This document shows positions 37,622-50,500 of a DNA stretch of 64,000 nt, piece by piece. Positions within the stretch are counted from its first letter, which is position 1. Each line of letters opens with the position of its first letter. The notes below the pieces were generated by a model that was not told the DNA's origin, made no database searches, and saw nothing but the letters and a program-made list of their open reading frames with translations. Source of the DNA: Mesocentrotus franciscanus (lineage: Eukaryota > Echinodermata > Echinoidea > Camarodonta > Strongylocentrotidae); NCBI GenBank assembly GCA_037976565.1, contig CP137672.1, positions 32,100,843-32,164,842 of the forward strand. Reading direction: 5' to 3'. A program made the translations under genes and the position numbers.

Positions 37622-38267
37622 CAGGAGGGTCTTTTCTTTTATATAGAGCCTTTTAGAGGACATGATAATATACTAATCATGACAGTTTTGGGTAATATGC
37701 CCCAAGGCAGAAGGCGTTTGGGAGAAAATAAGAAATTAATTATATTTTTATATACGTACGGCAGTTTTCATACAATAATGACTTTATTACAAGGATTGGA
37801 TCCCCCCCCCCCCACTCCGGGGTCGGAGGGACCAAATTTATGTTCCAAAAATCTCCGATAAAGGGGTACTTTTCGCGCGACAAAGTCCGACCAAGAATTG
37901 TTTAAAAAAGGGTGTATTTGACTTTTCAACCGGAGATTTCTTTAAAAGGGGTGTTTTACTTTTCTCTCTTTGGATTCCTTAGAAATTTAAAAAGTGTTCC
38001 GGATTTAAGGGGTCTTCAAGGCAGGAAAAGTCCGCGAAAGGGGTCAGAAATTTGGCAGTCCTCAGATAGGGGTGCTTTCAAGGAGAGGGAACAAGCATAC
38101 GCGTAGCCTAAATAACACTGAGTGGGGGGGGGGCGGGATTGGATTGCCCTTCAAATTACGTTTGTGTTGTTGTTTGTCGTAGACGCGCGCGCTCTAGACC
38201 ATCTTGTCAATAAATTGATGCTTTTTTTTTACCATCGCAATTAATTGCAATACTTATTGTTCTGTTT
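37622..38267. other. Unassigned sequence after the gap
   Basis: It holds a poly(C) run near 37803 and short motifs such as GGGGT, AGGGGTG and CCGGATTTAAGGGG that recur loosely, suggestive of decayed repeat. No gene is supported. Confidence 0.4.
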
Positions 38268-41200
38268 GACTGGCGCGTAGCTAGGATTTTATATTAGGGG
38301 GCGGTAGTGAGCCCGCGAAGCGTGCGAATAATCATTTACAGAGTGCGCGAAGCTCGCTCCTTAGGGGTGGGTGCAGGGAGGGGGAGTTTCCCCCTCCCAT
38401 GCGAAGCGCGGAAGCTTTGACGTTTCATTAAATTATTAGAGAAAGAAGACGATTCGTTGTACCGTTCTCGACTCTTAATCCTTGTGTGAATTATGTGAAC
38501 CCCCTCCCTTGCGAAGCGCGCGGAAGCTTTGACGTTTCATTAAATTATTAGAGAAAGAAGCTAGACGATTCGTTAATTGTACCGTTCTCGACTCTTAATC
38601 CCTGTCTGAATTCAGTTTACCCCCTCCCGCGCGAAGCGCGGAAGCTTTGACGATTCATTAAATTATTAGAGAAAGAAGACGATTCGTTCTACCGTTCTGA
38701 CTCTAAATCCTTGTCTGAATTCAGTTTCCACCCTCTCGCGCGTAGCGCGGAAGCTTTGACGATTCATTAAATTATTAGAGAAAGAAGATGATTCGTTCTA
38801 CCGTTCTGACTCTAAATCCTTGTCTGAATTCAGTCTACCCCCTCCCGCGCGAAGCGCGGAAGCTTTGACGATTCATTAAATTATTAGAGAAAGAAGACGA
38901 TTCATTATACCGTTCTCGACTCTTAATCCTTGTTTGAATTCAGTTCCCCCCCCGCGCGAAGCGCGAAGCTTTGACGTTTCATTAAAATATTTAAAAGAAG
39001 ACAATTCGTTGTACCGTTCTTGACTCTTAATCTTTGTTCGAATTCAGTTTCCCCCTCCGCGCGAAGCTTTTTAACGTTTCATTAAATTATTTTAAAAAGA
39101 AGACGATTCGTTGTACCGTCCTGACTCTTAATCTTTTTAAAATTCAGTTTACCCCTCCCGCGCGAAGCGCGGAGCTTTGACGTTTCATTAAATTATTAGA
39201 GAACGAAGACGATTCGTTGTACCGTTCTCGACTCTTAATCCCTGTTTCATTAATTTTTTAGAGAAAGAAGACGTTTCGTCGTACCGTTCTCAACTATTAA
39301 TCCTTGTTTGAATAAAGGTTCCCTCCCGCTCGTAAGCGCGGAACCTGTGCCGTTTCATTTGATTATCAGAGAAAGAAGACGATTCGTTGTACCGTTCTTG
39401 ACTCTTAATCTTTGTTTGAATTCAGTTTCCCCTCCCACGCGAAGCGGAAGCTGTGAGTTTCATTTAATTATTAGAGAAAGAAGATGATTCGTTCTACCGT
39501 TCTGACTCTTAATCCTTGTCTGAATTCAGTTTCCACCCTCTCGTGCGTAGCGCGGAAGCTTTGACGTTTCATTAAATTATCAGAGAAAGAAGACGATTCA
39601 TTATACCGTTCTCGACTCTTAATCCTTGTTTGAATTTAGTTTCCTCCCGCGCGAAGTGCGGAAGCGTTGACGTTTCATTAAATTATTTAAACAAGAAGAC
39701 GATTCGTTGTACCGTTCTTGAATCTTAATCTTTGTTTAAATTCAGTTTCCCCCTCCCGCGCGAAGCGCGGAAGCTGTGACGTTTCATTTAATTATTAGAG
39801 AAAGAAGACGATTCGTTGTACCGTTCTTGACTCTTAATCTTTGTTTGAATTCAGTTTCCCCCTCCCACGCGAAGCGCGGAAGCTGTGAGGTTTCATTTAA
39901 TTATTAGAGAAAGAAGATGATTCGTTCTACCGTTCTGACTCTTAATCCTTGTCTGAATTCAGTTTCCACCCTCTCGTGCGTAGCGCGGAAGCTTTGACGA
40001 TTCATTAAGTTATTAGAGAAAGAAGACGATTCATTATACCGTTCTCGACTCTTAATCCTTGTTTGAATTCAGTTCCCCCTCTCCGCGCGAAGCGCGGAAG
40101 CTTTGACGTTTTATTAAAATATTAAAAAAGAAGACAATTCGTTGTACCGTTCTTGACTCTTAATCTTTGTTCGAATTCAGTTTCCTCCCGCGCGAAGCGC
40201 AGAAGCTTTGACGTTTCATTAAATTATTTTTAAAAAGAAGACGATTCGTTGTACCGTCCTTGACTCTTAATCTTTTTTAAATTCAGTTTACCCTCGCGCG
40301 AAGCGCGGAGCTTTGACGTTTCATTAAATTATTAGAGAACGAAGACGATTCGTTGTACCGTTCTCGACTCTTAATCCCTGTTTCATTAATTTTTAGAGAA
40401 AGAAGACGTTTCGTCGTACCGTTCTCAACTATTAATCCTTGTTTGAATAAAGGTCCCTCCCGCTCGTAAGCGCGGAACCTGTGCCGTTTCATTTGATTAT
40501 CAGAGAAAGAAGACGATTCGTTGTACCGTTCTTGACTTTTAATCTTTGTTTGAATTCAGTTTCCCCCTCCCACGCGAAGCGCGGAAGCTGTGAGGTTTCA
40601 TTTAATTATTAGAGAAAGAAGATGATTCGTTCTACCGTTCTGACTCTTAATCCTTGTCTGAATTCAGTTTCCACCCTCTCGCGCGTAGCGCGGAAGCTTT
40701 GACGTTTCATTAAATTATCAGAGAAAGAAGACGATTCATTATACCGTTCTCGACTCTTAATCCTTGTTTGAATTTAGTTCCCCCTCTCGCGCGAAGTGCG
40801 GAAGCTTTGACGTTTCATTAAATTATTTAAACAAGAAGACGATTCGTTGTACCGTTCTTGAATCTTAATCTTTGTTTGAATTCAGTTTCCCCCTCGCGCG
40901 CGAAGCGCGGAAGCTGTGACGTTTGATTTAATTATTAGAGAAAGAAGATGATTCGTTCTACCGTTCTCGACTCTTAATCCTTGTCTGAATTCAGTTTCCA
41001 CCCTCTCGCGCGTAGCGCGGAAGCTTTGACATTTCATTAAAGTATTGGAGAACGAAGACGATTCGTTGTACCGTTCTCGACTCTTTATCCCTGTTTCATT
41101 ACATTTTTAGAGAAAGAAGACGTTTTGTCGTGTACCGTTCTCGACTATTAATCCTTGTTTGAATAAAGGTTCCCTCCCGCGCGAAGCGCGGAACCTGTGC

Positions 41201-42261
41201 CCTTTCATTTGATTATCAGAGAAAGAAGACGATTCGTTGTACCGTTCTCGACTCTTAATCCCTGTTTGAATAAAGGTTCCCTCCCGCTCGTAAGCGCGGA
41301 ACCTGTGCCGTTTCATTTGATTATCAGAGAAAGAAGACGATTCGTTGTACCGTTCTTGACTCTTAATCTTTGTTTGAATTCAGTTTTCCCCTCCCACGCG
41401 AAGCGCGGAAGCTGTGAGGTTTCATTTAATTATTAGAGAAAGAAGATGATTCGTTCTACCGTTCTGACTCTTAATCCTTGTCTGAATTCAGTTTCCACCC
41501 TCTCGTGCGTAGCGCGGAAGCTTTGACGTTTCATTAAATTATCAGAGAAAGAAGACGATTCATTATACCGTTCTCGACTCTTAATCCTTGTTTGAATTTA
41601 ATTTCCCCCCCCCCTCCCGCGCGAAGTGCGGAAGCTTTGACGTTTCATTAAATTATTTAAACAAGAAGACGATTCGTTGTACCGTTCTTGAATCTTAATC
41701 TTTGTTTGAATTCAGTTTCCCCCTCCCGCGCGAAGCGCGGAAGCTGTGACGTTTGATTTAATTATTAGAGAAAGAAGATGATTCGTTCTACCGTTCTCGA
41801 CTCTTAATCCTTGTCTGAATTCAGTTTCCACCCTCTCGCGCGTAGCGCGGAAGCTTTGACGTTTCATTAAAGTATTGGAGAACGAAGACGATTCGTTGTA
41901 CCGTTCTCGACTCTTTATCCCTGTTTGATTTCAGTCCCCCCCCCGTATCTCGCGCGAAGCGTGGAAGCTTTGACGTTACATTAAATTATATAGGAACTTC
42001 CATTCTGACAAAACATGGGGGGACATTTCACCACCTGAAAATTCGTGGGGGACGTGTCCCCCAGGATTGATGCCCATGGTTGTATACCGTTCTCGACTCT
42101 TAATCCTTGTCTGAATTTTCAAAAATGTTTCTTTGTCTGCTCCTTTTTCTTCCTACGTCCTTTTACTTTTTTCTCTTCTCTCTTTCTCTCTTTTTGTTTT
42201 GGGCCGGCGGTTTTTTTTTGAGGGGGCGACCGCCCCACCACCCCCTGGCTACGCGCCTGCT
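38268..42261. mobile_element. Possible TIR element enclosing the 38.4-42.0-kb satellite
   Basis: CTGGCGCGTAGCTAGG at about 38270 and the reverse complement of the sequence at 42244-42260, CAGGCGCGTAGCCAGGG, are inverted and 4 kb apart. Both are followed inward by G-rich GGGGGCGG. No target duplication is visible, so the ends may belong to two separate or truncated elements. No transposase frame was found. Confidence 0.4.
38380..41990. repeat. Satellite array, ~110-120-bp units with higher-order structure
   Basis: About 30 units of the form CCCTCCCGCGCGAAGCGCGG, AAGCTTTGACGTTTCATTAA, ATTATTAGAGAAAGAAGACG, ATTCGTTGTACCGTTCTCGA, CTCTTAATCCTTG, TGAATTCAGTTT. Variants (GAAGATGATTCGTTCTACC; GCGTAGCGCGG; GAATAAAGGTTCCC) recur in the same order around 39.4-39.6, 39.8-40.0, 40.5-40.8 and 41.4-41.6 kb, which is higher-order duplication. 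Each unit carries a GCGCGAAGCGCG palindrome. Non-coding. Confidence 0.95.
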
Positions 42262-42587
42262 CAGGGGTTTGATGCATGCAGATTGAGTCGAGCCATTCTG
42301 TCACTAACGTATGTACTGATATTTTTTTTCAATTTGAATTCATTTATTCAACGATATAAAAATAGTAATTGTACAATACATTATGAATAGAAAATAGATA
42401 TAAATTATAATCATAAACAAGGCGACATAAATTATGTTGACATATATAAAGTTAACATATCGTTAGGGGCAACCAAAAAAGATCCAGATCTTGTGAACTG
42501 GTGCCCCGTTTACGAAATTAACAAATTACAAGTAAAACATTAATAATAATCACACGCAGACACATCCAACACACACACACACACAAA

Positions 42588-42631
<44 letters not shown>

Positions 42632-43944
42632 CCTCTTTACTCTAACAAGATAAAGAGAAGGGAAGGAGGAAGAGAGATTACATGTACAGTTTACATAATG
42701 AGGTAAATTAACATTATTATTTAAACAAAAATGTAATTGTGGTGGCGATATATAGTAGGGGGCTGCACATGTTGCCCCAATTAAGAGTTTTATCAAAACA
42801 CCCCAAAATGGGGGAGGAGAAAATGAAAGAAAGGGGGAAAGAGCTATATAGGATATTAGTAAAATGCATCCTTTCCAATATTATCCCCGCCTGTGACTTT
42901 CTTTGTCATAAATAATGATCCAATTGTTGCTCTATCACCTAGGTACCGTCAAGCGCCGTCCAATCATCTATATCAGTTTTGTAAATCCCATGCAGTAGGG
43001 ACTGTCAAGTCCCTGGTAGACTCTCCAATGTCAAGTCAATGTACCGAAAGCCAATGGCTTCTATAAAGATATAGCCCGGATTATAGAAGAAGCAGTTTCT
43101 TAAAAACATTTCCTTCCTCGTCCCATTATGTGTAATTATATACTGCGAAAAAAAATGAAAGAACATTTTGTGTATGGCAAATAATGAGCTAATGTTATAC
43201 AAGAAATTTTACTCAGATTTTGAGGTGCAGGTCTAGAATGTACATTTTCACTATCAGGCTTTAACAAATGGAAAATGTTCGGTCGCTACGCTTATTCGCA
43301 TAATATACTTTACCTGTAAACTGAAATGAAAAAGATCTGTAAACCGTTGGTATCGGCCGTCGGCCGGCTGGCAGAAGGGAGTTAGCGCGCGAGCGACTCG
43401 AAAACTACTTTTGAATTATTCGAATTTTAAAGATTTGTTTTTATATTTGAACTGCTTTCCGTCCCGGAATTGGTTTAAAACTTAAAAGACTAATAGAAAT
43501 GTTATAGTAAAACACGGCCACAAATTTTTTCTCGGAAATAAGTCAGTTTTATAAAAGTTTGAGTCGATTTAGTGCTAACGCCCTTCTGCTTAACGCTTCA
43601 TTTTTTACCTGAAATTCGAGCTAACGCCCTTCTGCCACCCAGGCGACGTAATATACGTGGTATTAAATCAAAGAGGATTCATTCCCCCGAAAGTGAAATG
43701 TCGCAAAAAAAGTTATCTAATGATTGAGCACTGCCTATATATCCTCATGATAAAAAAAGAGAACATGTGGATAATAAGAAGCCCAGGCTCGGGTGTAAGT
43801 GTGATGAAAAAGAAAATATTTTGAATAAAAATTCCAAGTCCAAAACAAAAAAGCTTCCAACTCGGTCGCTATATACGCGTATATAATTTACCGATGAAGT
43901 CATACTATAATGCGAAATTTCAATACAATAAAATGAGATATAGG
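42262..43944. other. AT-rich stretch with microsatellite and inverted repeats, no gene
   Basis: It holds a (CA)n tract at 42568-42628 and an inverted pair GGCAGAAGGGAGTTAGC (43370-43386) against GCTAACGCCCTTCTGCC (43620-43636), with a further direct copy of the right motif at 43574-43589. These are probably ends of small TIR elements. No coding region is supported. Confidence 0.55.
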
Positions 43945-44165
43945 TATGGTGAAATAGGCATATTTTGTATCCTCCAGTTATAGTAAAAATTAACTTTAAA
44001 GAAACTTTTATCTGAAGTTGCCAATCTTTTTCCCCTTCTTCCTCTTCTTTTTTCTTTCTTTCTTTTTAAAACTTTTATATTTTTTGAAAATAGAGTTCGA
44101 TCTTGCCTACCATGATTGGCAGGTTGACAGGGCAAAACACTATCTTCGAGCTAGTAGCAGAGACA
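43945..44165. repeat. Third, diverged copy of a repeat found in both inverted arms
   Basis: GTGAAATAGGCATATTTTGT, the TTTATCTGAAGTTGCCAATC stretch, CATGATTGGCA and CGAGCTAGTAGCAGAGA follow in the same order as at 60100-60335 (and inverted at about 31560-31790). It is clearly more diverged than the two arm copies are from each other, so it is an older family member rather than part of the duplication. Confidence 0.65.
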
Positions 44166-44589
44166 GGGGCGGCGGAGCGACTTCCAAAGTGGGGGGGGGG
44201 CACCAACAAAAAAGTGCACCTACAAAGGGAAATCTCAAGGTGAAAATATACAATTTGTTAGACATTGGTATATGCCCCTACATTGTGATTACATTATCAG
44301 GGATGATTTCAATAGTTTTTTTTCTTTATACATCATACAAGATGTTGCTTAAGCATCATACGAGCGAGAATTTTTTTTAAAGATTTGTGAGGTCGCAGTG
44401 CGAAAAATTACATTTCATAAAGAGGAAATACCCAATCTTGATGGGAGTATAAGCACATTCTCATAACGGAAGAATGAAAAGGCCTCTGATAAGTAACATA
44501 ATTAAATCATCTATAAATGCGAGTGAGCGTAGCGAGCGAGCTTTGGGGGAAATTGCTCTTAGTCGCTTCAAATTAGGCGCACCTTAAAT

Positions 44590-45800
44590 GATTAGAGGAA
44601 AAGGGGACACTTATTGAAAGGGATAAGACACTTATTAGAAAAGAAAAGGAGCACGTGTTAAAGTACAAAGTTTAATTATCAGAGGTGAAAGTGGGGCACT
44701 TCTTACACCTGAAAAGAGGCACTAACCAGGGATGAAAAAAGGCATTTATGAGAATGGGAAATGGGCATTTTGTCGACGGAAAAGGGGCACGTATCATTGT
44801 GAAAAGGGAAATTATCAGAAGTGAAAAGGGGCACTTATCGCACCTGAAAAGGGGCACTGACCAGATATGAAAAGGGGCACTTATGAGAATAAAAAAGGGG
44901 CATTTATCGGAGGTGAAAGTGGGTTTTATGAGAAGGGGGAAGTGGCTCTTATTAAAATGAAAAAGAGGCACATGTTAAAATAAACGGGGCACTTATCACA
45001 AATGAAAAGGGGTAATTATGAGAAGGGGAAGGGCCACTTATAAGAAGGAAAAAGAGCAATTATTAGAAAGGAAGAGGGACACGTGTCAAAATAAAAGGGG
45101 CACTCATCAGAGATGAACAAAGCACTTATCAGAAGGGGCAGAGGCACTTGTCAAAGTAAAACGAGCATTTTCTAAAATTTGAAAAGGAGCTATTATCGGA
45201 GGTGAAGGGGGCACTTATCTGAAGTGAAAAAGAGTAATTTCTCGTACCTGAAAAAGGTTCATTTACCAGAGATGACAAGGGGCACTTATGAGAATGAAAA
45301 GTGACACTTTTCAAAAGTGAAAAGGAGCATTTATGAGAAGGGGAAGGGGCTCTTTTTTTAAGGGGGCACTTATTATAAGGAAAAGAGGCACTTATTAGAA
45401 AGAAAAAGGGGAACATGTGAAAATAATAGGTGCGCTTATCCGAGTTAAACAGGGGTAGTTATTAAAAGGGGAAGGGGCACTTCTTACAAAGGAAAAGGGG
45501 CACTTGTCAAAGTAAAAGGGGCACCTCTCAGATTTGAATAGGGCAGTTATCAGAGGTGAAGGGGGCACTTATCAAAAGTGAAAAGGGGCACTTCTCGTAC
45601 CTGAAAAGGGGCACTTACTAGAGATTAAAAAGGGCACTTATGAGAATGGAAAATGGACACTTATTGCAAAGGAAAGTGGGAACTTGTCGAAGGAAAAGGG
45701 GCACGTGTCAAAATAAAAGGGGCATTAATCAGAAAAGGGGAAGGGGCACTGTAAAAAAGTAAAAGGGGCACTTTTGGGGTACTTGAAAAAGTGGGGGCAC
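44590..45800. repeat. Degenerate short-period array of GAAAAGGGGCACTTATCAGA
   Basis: About 1.2 kb of imperfect units of roughly 30-37 bp with consensus GAAAAGGGGCACTTATCAGA, in which AAGGGG and CACTTAT are the most constant parts. Shadow frames on the minus strand read as repeated C-P-F/H-x-x-K peptides. The array ends at TGCCCCCTGCCCCCACAGG near 45820, which may be the end of a hAT-type element that begins CAGGGGCGGCGGAGCGAC at 44166. Confidence 0.85.
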
Positions 45801-45829
45801 TGTGCCCCCTGCCCCCACAGGTCGATCCC

Positions 45830-47427
45830 TGCTCTCGATATCACTTCTATAACTTTCTCCCTAGCTTGTACACCCCATCCCTTCTCGCTCTCTCTCTCCC
45901 TATAGCATGTGCACCCCATCCCTTCTTGCTCTCTCCCTCCCTCTCCCTAGCATGCACACCACCCCTTCTCGCTCTCTCCCTAGTGTGAACACCCCCTCCC
46001 TCCCTCTCTCTCCTTTTCCTAACATACACACCCTTATCCCATTATCTCTTCCTCCCTAGCATGCACCCCCTCTCTCTTATTCCCTCTCTGATGTTCTCAA
46101 CTGCTCTCTTCCCCCCTCGCTTTCTCTTCCAACATTATATTTCCCTTTATTGTAATACAAAGTACAGACAATGAATATCTGTAAAGATAAATCATTTTAA
46201 TCATAAAAAATATTTTTTGTAAGTACATTTATAACTAAATAAAACTATTACCCCCAAAATGTACTACAATAAATCCATATTTCTTAATTTTTTTAATATC
46301 AATATATACATCTACTGGAAGTAAATGACTTCTTGAACATTAAAATCGATCACATCTGAAGAAAAATTTGATGAAGCTTTTTTCTCTATTAGATACCAAT
46401 TAAAATAATATCTAGTTTTTATTGAAGGGAGATGGTCGTCAGGTTACCATGTTCAGAAGGTCATAAATTGCTGACAGCAGACATGGCGGAAATAACAATG
46501 ATGGGTGTACAAGTCTTGCACACAGCAAACCCGTGGTCCCATCAAGAAATACCCCTTAGTCTCTCAGGGAGTCTTCAGCCAGGTGAAGGAAATGTAATGT
46601 AACAAATTAAACGGATGGGTGGAAAATGCAGAGCTTAACATAAGGCCTGTTGGTCATAAGACGGAAGGCTAATCCTGGTGATTGATAACACCTGTTATTG
46701 GGTAAATTAACACCCGAATGGTGTTGAATTCCCCATGCGAGCCCACTACTATGCGTCTTTAACATATTTGTGACTGATAACATGATTACAAATCCAAAAT
46801 AGTAACTCGAAATGTGCACGACTTTACATTCATAGAAAATAACAAGCATCATAAGTTATACCACGAAGGTGATACAAACATATCTGTGCTCCCACACATT
46901 TACAAGAGGTATGAACAATTTAGTTATTAAGACTGTATAAGATATTATACAGTTAACTCTGTATGAGTCGAATTGGTTGGGACCACAAAATATACTTCGA
47001 CTCAGAATGTGTAAATAACACGCATAGTTTGGTTTTAACAAATTGATTTGACTTAGGGAAATTTGTGCCACTGAAAGTTATGCAGAGTAAACTGCATACA
47101 TTTATACAAAACAAGAAATATAAAACATAATAGACTATTGATCAACTTCAATTCATATCCTCCATAACATGATATGGCTATTTAAGAAAGAAAATTACCC
47201 AGAAGAAAAACAGGGACCTAGTAGAATGATGAAAGCCAGACATTGTGATCATAATGGCCAAGTGCCCTCCTAGAGACCTTATGGTAGCAATACTCAACAG
47301 AGTGGAGATGGTGCACAAATTTCTGCTTCAATAAATCCCATGACCAGGGTAATAATACTACTATAAGATGATGTTTCCAGATTTACTCTCTGGTTCAGTG
47401 AGTGAATCTTGGAATGAGATGATGAAG
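45830..47427. other. Intergenic, downstream of TPMT; no gene seen
   Basis: Bases 45830-46110 are a CTCTCTCCC-type low-complexity tract. At 46950-47094 the inverted motifs CAGTTAACTCTG and CAGAGTAAACTG suggest another small TA-type MITE, flanked by TA on the left only. Otherwise AT-rich. Confidence 0.45.
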
Positions 47428-47546
47428 TTACTGGAGGGTCATGATGCGAATCTTTTGCGTTATCCATGTTAGTCCAACATCTTTGAAAAGCTGGTTATCC
47501 TCCAAGATATCATCCTTTGCCAAAAGCTGGATGGAAAAACTCTCTC
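47428..47546 (-). CDS. TPMT: TPMT alternative last exon, distal version
   Basis: Acceptor AATGTAG, then 119 nt ending in TAA. It encodes ESFSIQLLAKDD, then VGLTWITQKIRIMTLQ. It has the same length, acceptor phase (2) and stop position as the proximal version at 47775-47893; 21 of 39 residues are identical, counting the shared junction glycine. Both are open and neither has a damaged splice site, so both are likely functional and mutually exclusive as terminal exons. Confidence 0.85.
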
Positions 47547-50500
47547 CTACATTGTAAGATGGAAGCAGTAGCAATCAAGGAGGCAATGGAAAAAAGGCCG
47601 GAAAAATATGGATGATCAGAAGAAAGAAAAGAAAAAATGGAAATTGGTAACTACTAAAAATTACCAAGATTGTTCAATTGTTGCTATATTCATGTCCGAT
47701 AGAAAATTCTGTCTCTAATTCTGGGCTTCATGTAGTCTTGGATCTGAAGGCAGTCTTAGAACACAATGATGGAGCTAATTGAGGACCATAATGCGAATCT
47801 TTTGCCTCATCCATGTTAGTCCACGCTCTCTAAATCTTACATTTCCTTCCAAGTGATCATTGTCACCTAGCATCTCTATGGTAAACTTCTCTCCTGGAAT
47901 GATGGGAGGCAAAAGAAGTAATATTGAATGACAGAATGAAAGAACAGGGTAGAGAAAGATTAAAGGAATCCAGTAACTTTGTCTCAGATTCTGAAACAAA
48001 ATCCTGGATTTAGCTCATGCAGCAATGATAATTATAAACCTTTAGGTCAGTCAGAAACCCCAGGACTTTTACAAGCCGATCACCTGTCTGATTATCAAGA
48101 AATTTATGATTGGAAATCGAAACCAAATTTTGCGTTTTCATGACGGTTTTCATAACACTATAGTCTATTGGGGAAAACGAGTATGGTAAAACCGGTCAAA
48201 ATTTTTTACTATTTTGAGGCACTTGATCATTTTGAAGCGCGATTTTTTTTTTAGGGCTTCAATATTACACCATATCACAGACAATGATAACATGTAGGGC
48301 CGTGCATCTCAGATTTAACATTGTTAAACAATGCCTTTAAATGTAATGCACAAATACATGCACGAAACAATACGAGACAACACAAAGAGATTTTAAAGAC
48401 AAACCAATTTGAGACTGGCATAAGGGTTTAAAGCTTACATTTTATCCTATCTCAAGTTTAATTGTGTTAGTCATCTTATATTCATTTCTCTATTGGATTT
48501 TCAAGAGTAAATTTATTCTCCATGCAAATGTATTTATGAACTGCATGCATACTACAAAGGGATCTCCACAAAAAATTCCAATATTTTGACCGATTTTTAA
48601 ATCAATATATTCCACTTGCTGAATGCCGAAAAACAAAAGACGTAAGATGTTTTTGCTTTTTCCCTACCAAATTTGTATTATTAAAAAAATTCTCACCATA
48701 TAACTTCTGTATATCTTCATCAGGTACAGAGTGGGGAGTACCTGTAAGAAAATTTGATAAGGTATAAACAAAATATTGTTGATTATGATTCTAAACAAAC
48801 AGGCAAAACACTGAACTTATTTCATTTTCAATGAAATATCTAAAAACATGCAAAAAAAGAGGCACCGAATTTGCATAAATTTTAATTAAATAGTAAAGAA
48901 GCAATTTTCTTTAAAAAATCAAAAGCAAAACAAGATGATCATGCAAGCACTTAAGTCAATGTACACAAAATAATTTGCATCAATAAAAACTTCTTTAGCC
49001 TAGATCTTAGCTGAAAGGGGGCGAGGTGGTAAATTGACCCCTTACCAGTAGAAACCCCAGGCTGAATGGGATTTAAGAAAAATAGAAAGGACAATAGGTT
49101 TTTCACCTTTTGGTTCCCTTTCTTCTGGGTTGTACTCAAACACCTCATTTAGAATTCGTCCACCTGGAGAAAGTACCGACAGAAGGACGTCTGTGTACCT
49201 GAGGATAGTAATATATGAATTAATCAAGCTTTAGTTCATCATTGTGGGATTACTATAGGAAAAGTAAATATTTCTTGTGACAACTGTTATTAATATTTCT
49301 GTGTTGTTTTTCTCACCTGAGCTCTTTTCTTATTTTCCAGAGATCTTTTAGAACTTATTAGAGCTGTGGGATTAATATAGGAAACATAGATTTTTCTTTT
49401 GACAACCATTATTAATATTTCTGCAATGGTTTTTCTCACCTGAGCTCTTTTCTTATTTTCCACAGATCTTTTAGAACTTATTAGAGCTGTGGGATTACTA
49501 TAGGAAAAGTAGATTTTCCTTGTGACAACTGTTATATATATTTCTAATCTGAGCTCTTTTCTTATTTTCCTGAGGATTTTCAGAGCTTATTACAGCTATT
49601 ACCTTTTTGCAGCTCTGTACGGAAACAGTGGAAGACACTCAGAAATATGACATAACATCCAGAAACAAGCAATTCTTGTCACCGTTCTTTAATTGAAAAG
49701 ATTTTAAAAGGATGACAAGCATGAAAACATGACATGGCTTCTGACAAGAACGAGAAGAAGAAGAAGAAGAAGGACAAGATGAAGTAGAACTGGTACTCAC
49801 TGCTGTCGTAATGAAGGATCAACAGCAACGAGAGAAGCCCGGTCCCAAATAGCATCAAACTGACCTGCAAACTCTCTGCGTTGTTACGAGGAACAAATAC
49901 AAAACAGATTAATCATACTTTTCAGCAAGAGTAAAATAAATGAGTAGTTTTCCTTCCTCACACTTAAAAATACCTTTGAATCATTCTAAAACCATATATA
50001 AGGCAGTGCAATTCAATATCAGTTCAGTTTGTATAATGCCTAATCACTTCTTATCACCCCTGTCATATAGATAACGGTATATAGATATATATAGAAAAGT
50101 ACCACTTACAATATTTATTGAGGAAAACAGTAACAACTCACAATAAAAAGGAATTCATAAGAATACAACAAATACATCATACATATAATCCACTAATTCC
50201 ACTTACTTAGAGAATTGGAAAAAGTCACACAGGTATATTTTGATCTTCTTGTCCTCATTCTGAAAAAAGAAAAGAAAAAGAGTAACAAGGATATTGATGA
50301 TAAGAAACAGTTTAGAGGAAATCCACTACACATGTGCATGCAACAACTGTGCATTGTCTAACTCAGGGACGAAACCTTTTCTATCTTCAAGTTGAGTATT
50401 TAAAGCCAGAAAAACTAGAAGATTTCACAAATTTACAAGATGTTTCATCCGAGAGTTAATTGTCAACCACTGATTTATAGTAAATATATGAACCATCAAC

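Noticed and set aside
37043..37861. Frames of 272 and 186 codons across the N run
   Set aside because: Most of each frame is undetermined sequence; not a gene.
38380..41990. Regular ~115-bp repeats resembling a CRISPR-like array
   Set aside because: Whole unit is repeated, without unique spacers between short identical repeats; host genes are spliced eukaryotic genes. It is a satellite.
44672..45416. Two minus-strand frames with repeated K/C-P-F motifs that resemble a Cys-rich repeat protein
   Set aside because: They follow the GGGGCACTTATCAGA array unit and shift register with its indels.
44166..45831. Possible single hAT element with ends CAGGGGCGGCGGAGCGAC and CAGGGATCGACCTG
   Set aside because: Termini match poorly and flanking 8-bp sequences differ, so the two ends are not reported as one element.
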